Assembly (NCBI GenBank): GCA_026389745.1
Contig: JAPLHG010000063.1
Coordinates: forward strand, 2,582-9,572
Direction: 5' to 3'
Length of the DNA: 6,991 bases
DNA from: Chloroflexota bacterium
GTDB taxonomy: Bacteria; Chloroflexota; Dehalococcoidia; Dehalococcoidales; Fen-1064
Shown: piece by piece, positions 5,011 through 6,991 of the stretch
How the letters are laid out: each line of letters starts with the position of its first letter
How positions within the stretch are numbered: position 1 is the stretch's first letter
Translations under genes and position numbers: made by a program
Notes under the pieces: generated by a model
What the model saw: the letters and a program-made list of their open reading frames with translations, nothing else
Told to the model about the DNA's origin: nothing
The model's database searches: none

Positions 5011-6894
5011 ATGGATAGATTACTGGACAGGATTGATAAACCTAGCGATCTGAGGAGCCTGACCCCGAAAGAGCTTGAGCAATTGGCTTCCGAAATCAGA
5101 GAGGAAATCATCTCGGTGGTTTCGGTGAATGGTGGGCATCTGGCTTCTAATCTTGGTGTGGTTGAGCTTACGCTAGCTCTGCATCGTGTCTTTGATAGCC
5201 CGCGAGATAAAATCATATGGGATGTCGGGCACCAGGCTTATGCTCACAAACTTATTACCGGGCGGCGTCAGGGATTTGCTTCTTTGCGTCAGTATGGCGG
5301 GCTATCCGGTTTTACCAGCCGCGATGAGAGTAAGCATGACCCTTTTGGTGCCGGGCATGCCAGCACATCAGTATCGGCGGCTTTGGGTATGGCAGTCGCT
5401 CGCGACCTTGCCGATGATGATTACAATATCGTAGCAGTGATTGGCGATGGTGCTATTACCGGTGGCATGGCACTTGAGGGACTGAACCAAGCGGGACATC
5501 TGGGTTCTCGCTTGATTGTTGTTCTGAATGATAACGGCATGTCAATTTCACCTACTGTTGGTGCTATTGCTCGATTGCTGGACAGGATACGGTTTGACCA
5601 CCGCTATCTCATCGGTAAAGAGAAAAGCCGGAAGTTGCTGAATGTTTTACCTCTTGGTAAGAAGGCATGGCGTGCCGCTTTGCGTATTGAAAGTTGGGTT
5701 AAAGACTTAGTCAGAACAACGACACTCTGGGAGGACTTTGGCTTTAACTATATTGGTCCGGTTAATGGACACAAACTGCACGAGCTCGAAACGGCATTGA
5801 TACGAGCACGGGACTATCGGTCAGGACCCATTGTAGTTCACGTGGTTACCAACAAGGGTGAAGGTTATTTTCCCGCTGAAGGGAATGCGGTTTATTTCCA
5901 CGGAATATCGGGGTCCAATGCTTCCAGTGATAAAAAGGTAATACCCACTTATAGCGATGTTTTTGCCCAGACTATGCTCAAGCTCGCTCGTGAAAATCCC
6001 AAGCTGGTAGTGATTACCCCGGCTATGCCGGAGGGTAATAGCTTAAGCATTGTTCAGGCGGAGTTTCCCAACCGTGTATTTGATGTCGGTATCTGTGAAC
6101 AGCATGCCGTTACCTTTGCGGCGGGTTTGGCGACTCAGGGTTATATGCCGGTGGTGGCGATTTATTCCACTTTCCTTCAGCGTTCTTTCGACCAGATAAT
6201 CCACGATGTTTGCCTTCAGGAATTGCCGGTGGTCTTTGCTATCGACCGTGGTGGTATTGTCGGCGATGATGGTAAGACACACCAGGGTATCTTTGACCTT
6301 TCGTATTTGACCTTGATTCCGAATATTATCGTGGCGGCTCCCAAAGATGAAAACGAGCTTCAACATATGCTCTACACAGCTACCATGTCCGGTAAGGCTA
6401 TGGCAGTGCGTTACCCTCGCAGTGTTGGGTTGGGAGTAAAGATAGATGCAGAGTTTCACGAAATTCCCATTGGGAAGGGTGAGATGTTGAGACGCGGTAA
6501 TGATATTGCCATCATGGCAATCGGTTCAATGGTAGCACCAGCTCTGAATGCCGCCGAAGAGCTGGCTTTAAATGGGATTGAAGCTACCGTGGTGAACGCT
6601 CGTTTTGTCAAGCCGATTGATGCGGAACTGGTCATTGATTTGGCAACTCGTGTTAAATGTATCATTACCGTTGAGGAAAATACTCTGGCCGGTGGTTTCG
6701 GTAGCTACGTAGTTAATGCTATCAAGCAAGCGGGTATCAGGGACGTTCAAGTTAAAAATATTGGTTTACCTGATAAATTTATTGAGCATGGCGGTCAGGC
6801 TCTTCTGCGCTCCAAATATGGATTGGATGCCCCGGGAATCATAAAGCAGGCATTAGATATTGTCCCTGCCAAATCTATTGCGAAAATAATCTAA
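5011..6894 (+). CDS. dxs: 1-deoxy-D-xylulose-5-phosphate synthase
   Basis: A thiamine-diphosphate enzyme that condenses pyruvate and glyceraldehyde 3-phosphate to DXP with CO2 release, the first step of the MEP isoprenoid pathway and a source of thiamine and pyridoxal precursors; cytosolic homodimer. From the ATG at 5011 it is 627 residues, the normal family length. Domain I (about 1-300) has GGH at 41-43, DVGHQ at 71-75, GAGHAST at 113-119 and the ThDP motif GDG (145-147) ending at NDN (173-175). Domain II (about 311-480) has the catalytic Glu in ICEQH (E363), Y385, R391, R413, D420 and H424 in GDDGKTHQG, and R470 in RYPR. Domain III (about 490-627) is the transketolase C-terminal fold (VVNARFVKPID, TVEENTLAGGFGS). 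An in-frame TTG at 4987 would add eight residues but lies inside the promoter, so ATG 5011 is preferred although no Shine-Dalgarno precedes it. It reads divergently from tRNA-Arg and is chromosomal, not part of the element. Confidence 0.97.
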   Translation: MDRLLDRIDKPSDLRSLTPKELEQLASEIREEIISVVSVNGGHLASNLGVVELTLALHRVFDSPRDKIIWDVGHQAYAHKLITGRRQGFASLRQYGGLSGFTSRDESKHDPFGAGHASTSVSAALGMAVARDLADDDYNIVAVIGDGAITGGMALEGLNQAGHLGSRLIVVLNDNGMSISPTVGAIARLLDRIRFDHRYLIGKEKSRKLLNVLPLGKKAWRAALRIESWVKDLVRTTTLWEDFGFNYIGPVNGHKLHELETALIRARDYRSGPIVVHVVTNKGEGYFPAEGNAVYFHGISGSNASSDKKVIPTYSDVFAQTMLKLARENPKLVVITPAMPEGNSLSIVQAEFPNRVFDVGICEQHAVTFAAGLATQGYMPVVAIYSTFLQRSFDQIIHDVCLQELPVVFAIDRGGIVGDDGKTHQGIFDLSYLTLIPNIIVAAPKDENELQHMLYTATMSGKAMAVRYPRSVGLGVKIDAEFHEIPIGKGEMLRRGNDIAIMAIGSMVAPALNAAEELALNGIEATVVNARFVKPIDAELVIDLATRVKCIITVEENTLAGGFGSYVVNAIKQAGIRDVQVKNIGLPDKFIEHGGQALLRSKYGLDAPGIIKQALDIVPAKSIAKII

Positions 6895-6991
6895 TATTTT
6901 TTGCCGCATTATCGAGTCATACCATATTGAATCGTCAATTCGGTGCTGGTAAGATTAACGAAGAGACGACTCAATTCGAGTCCTGATTATA
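6895..6991. other. Intergenic tail after dxs
   Basis: No gene start is convincing in these 97 bases. There is a T-run just after the stop (6897-6902) without a stem before it, a 10-bp imperfect inverted repeat (TTGAATCGTC 6927-6936 with GACGACTCAA 6965-6974, one mismatch, 28-base loop), a small GACTC/GAGTC hairpin (6968-6982), and TCGAGTC repeated at 6912-6918 and 6976-6982. None is a clear terminator. Confidence 0.4.

Noticed and set aside
6043..6459. Long antisense open frame inside dxs
   Set aside because: A shadow of a strongly conserved gene with no ribosome site or recognisable protein features. The same applies to the other open frames inside dxs and to the plus-strand frame at 1585-1869.
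6927..6974. Terminator for dxs
   Set aside because: The inverted repeat has a 28-base loop and a mismatch, and no T-run follows it.
1..6991. CRISPR array, insertion-sequence ends, second attachment site, rRNA
   Set aside because: No regularly spaced long repeats, transposase or terminal inverted repeats, and no second copy of the tRNA 3' end were found in the window.

Overview
The window spans the junction between a chromosomal housekeeping locus (right third) and the integrase end of what looks like an integrated mobile element (left two thirds). The right part holds a complete dxs gene (1-deoxy-D-xylulose-5-phosphate synthase, + strand) and a divergently transcribed tRNA-Arg(UCU) with an encoded CCA. 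The element side begins at the 3' end of that tRNA, and every gene there reads leftward, away from the tRNA. The bacterial assignment is firm (Shine-Dalgarno sites, -35/-10 promoters, intrinsic terminators, MEP-pathway gene). The overall look of the DXS and of the small element proteins reminds me of Chloroflexota (Dehalococcoidia-like), but that is an impression from memory, not a search.

Layout, right to left: dxs (5011-6894, +); a divergent promoter region; tRNA-Arg (4762-4838, -); an integrase control region with a consensus-like promoter and a pair of 14-bp direct repeats exactly 52 bp apart; a tyrosine recombinase (3724-4632, -) with the full catalytic set; 24 bp further on, a 432-residue sigma-70-like protein with separated region-2-like and region-4-like segments (2401-3699, -); an intrinsic terminator; a 70-residue CxxC/HxxC protein (2068-2280, -); a second terminator; then a tight three-gene cluster: a 75-residue hypothetical (1697-1924), a 61-residue zinc-ribbon protein (1495-1680) and a RepA-type RecA-fold ATPase (708-1498). 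The last overlaps the zinc-ribbon gene by ATGA and is interrupted by an apparent one-base frameshift near 1121. A 312-bp non-coding stretch (396-707) follows, carrying clustered AACGG/CCGTT pentamers at 8-9 bp steps, three perfect palindromes and an AT-rich end. The window closes with a hypothetical gene running off the left edge (1-395, -).

Read together: the integrase probably inserts the element into the 3' half of tRNA-Arg. The int and sigma-like genes probably share a transcript. The RepA-like ATPase beside an iteron-like region suggests a replication module, as in integrative elements that replicate as circles or in satellite or phage-plasmid elements. No capsid, conjugation, resistance or defence gene is visible. 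The other attachment site must lie left of the window. The least conventional items are the sigma-like protein, the repeat pair around the int promoter, and the iteron/palindrome region.
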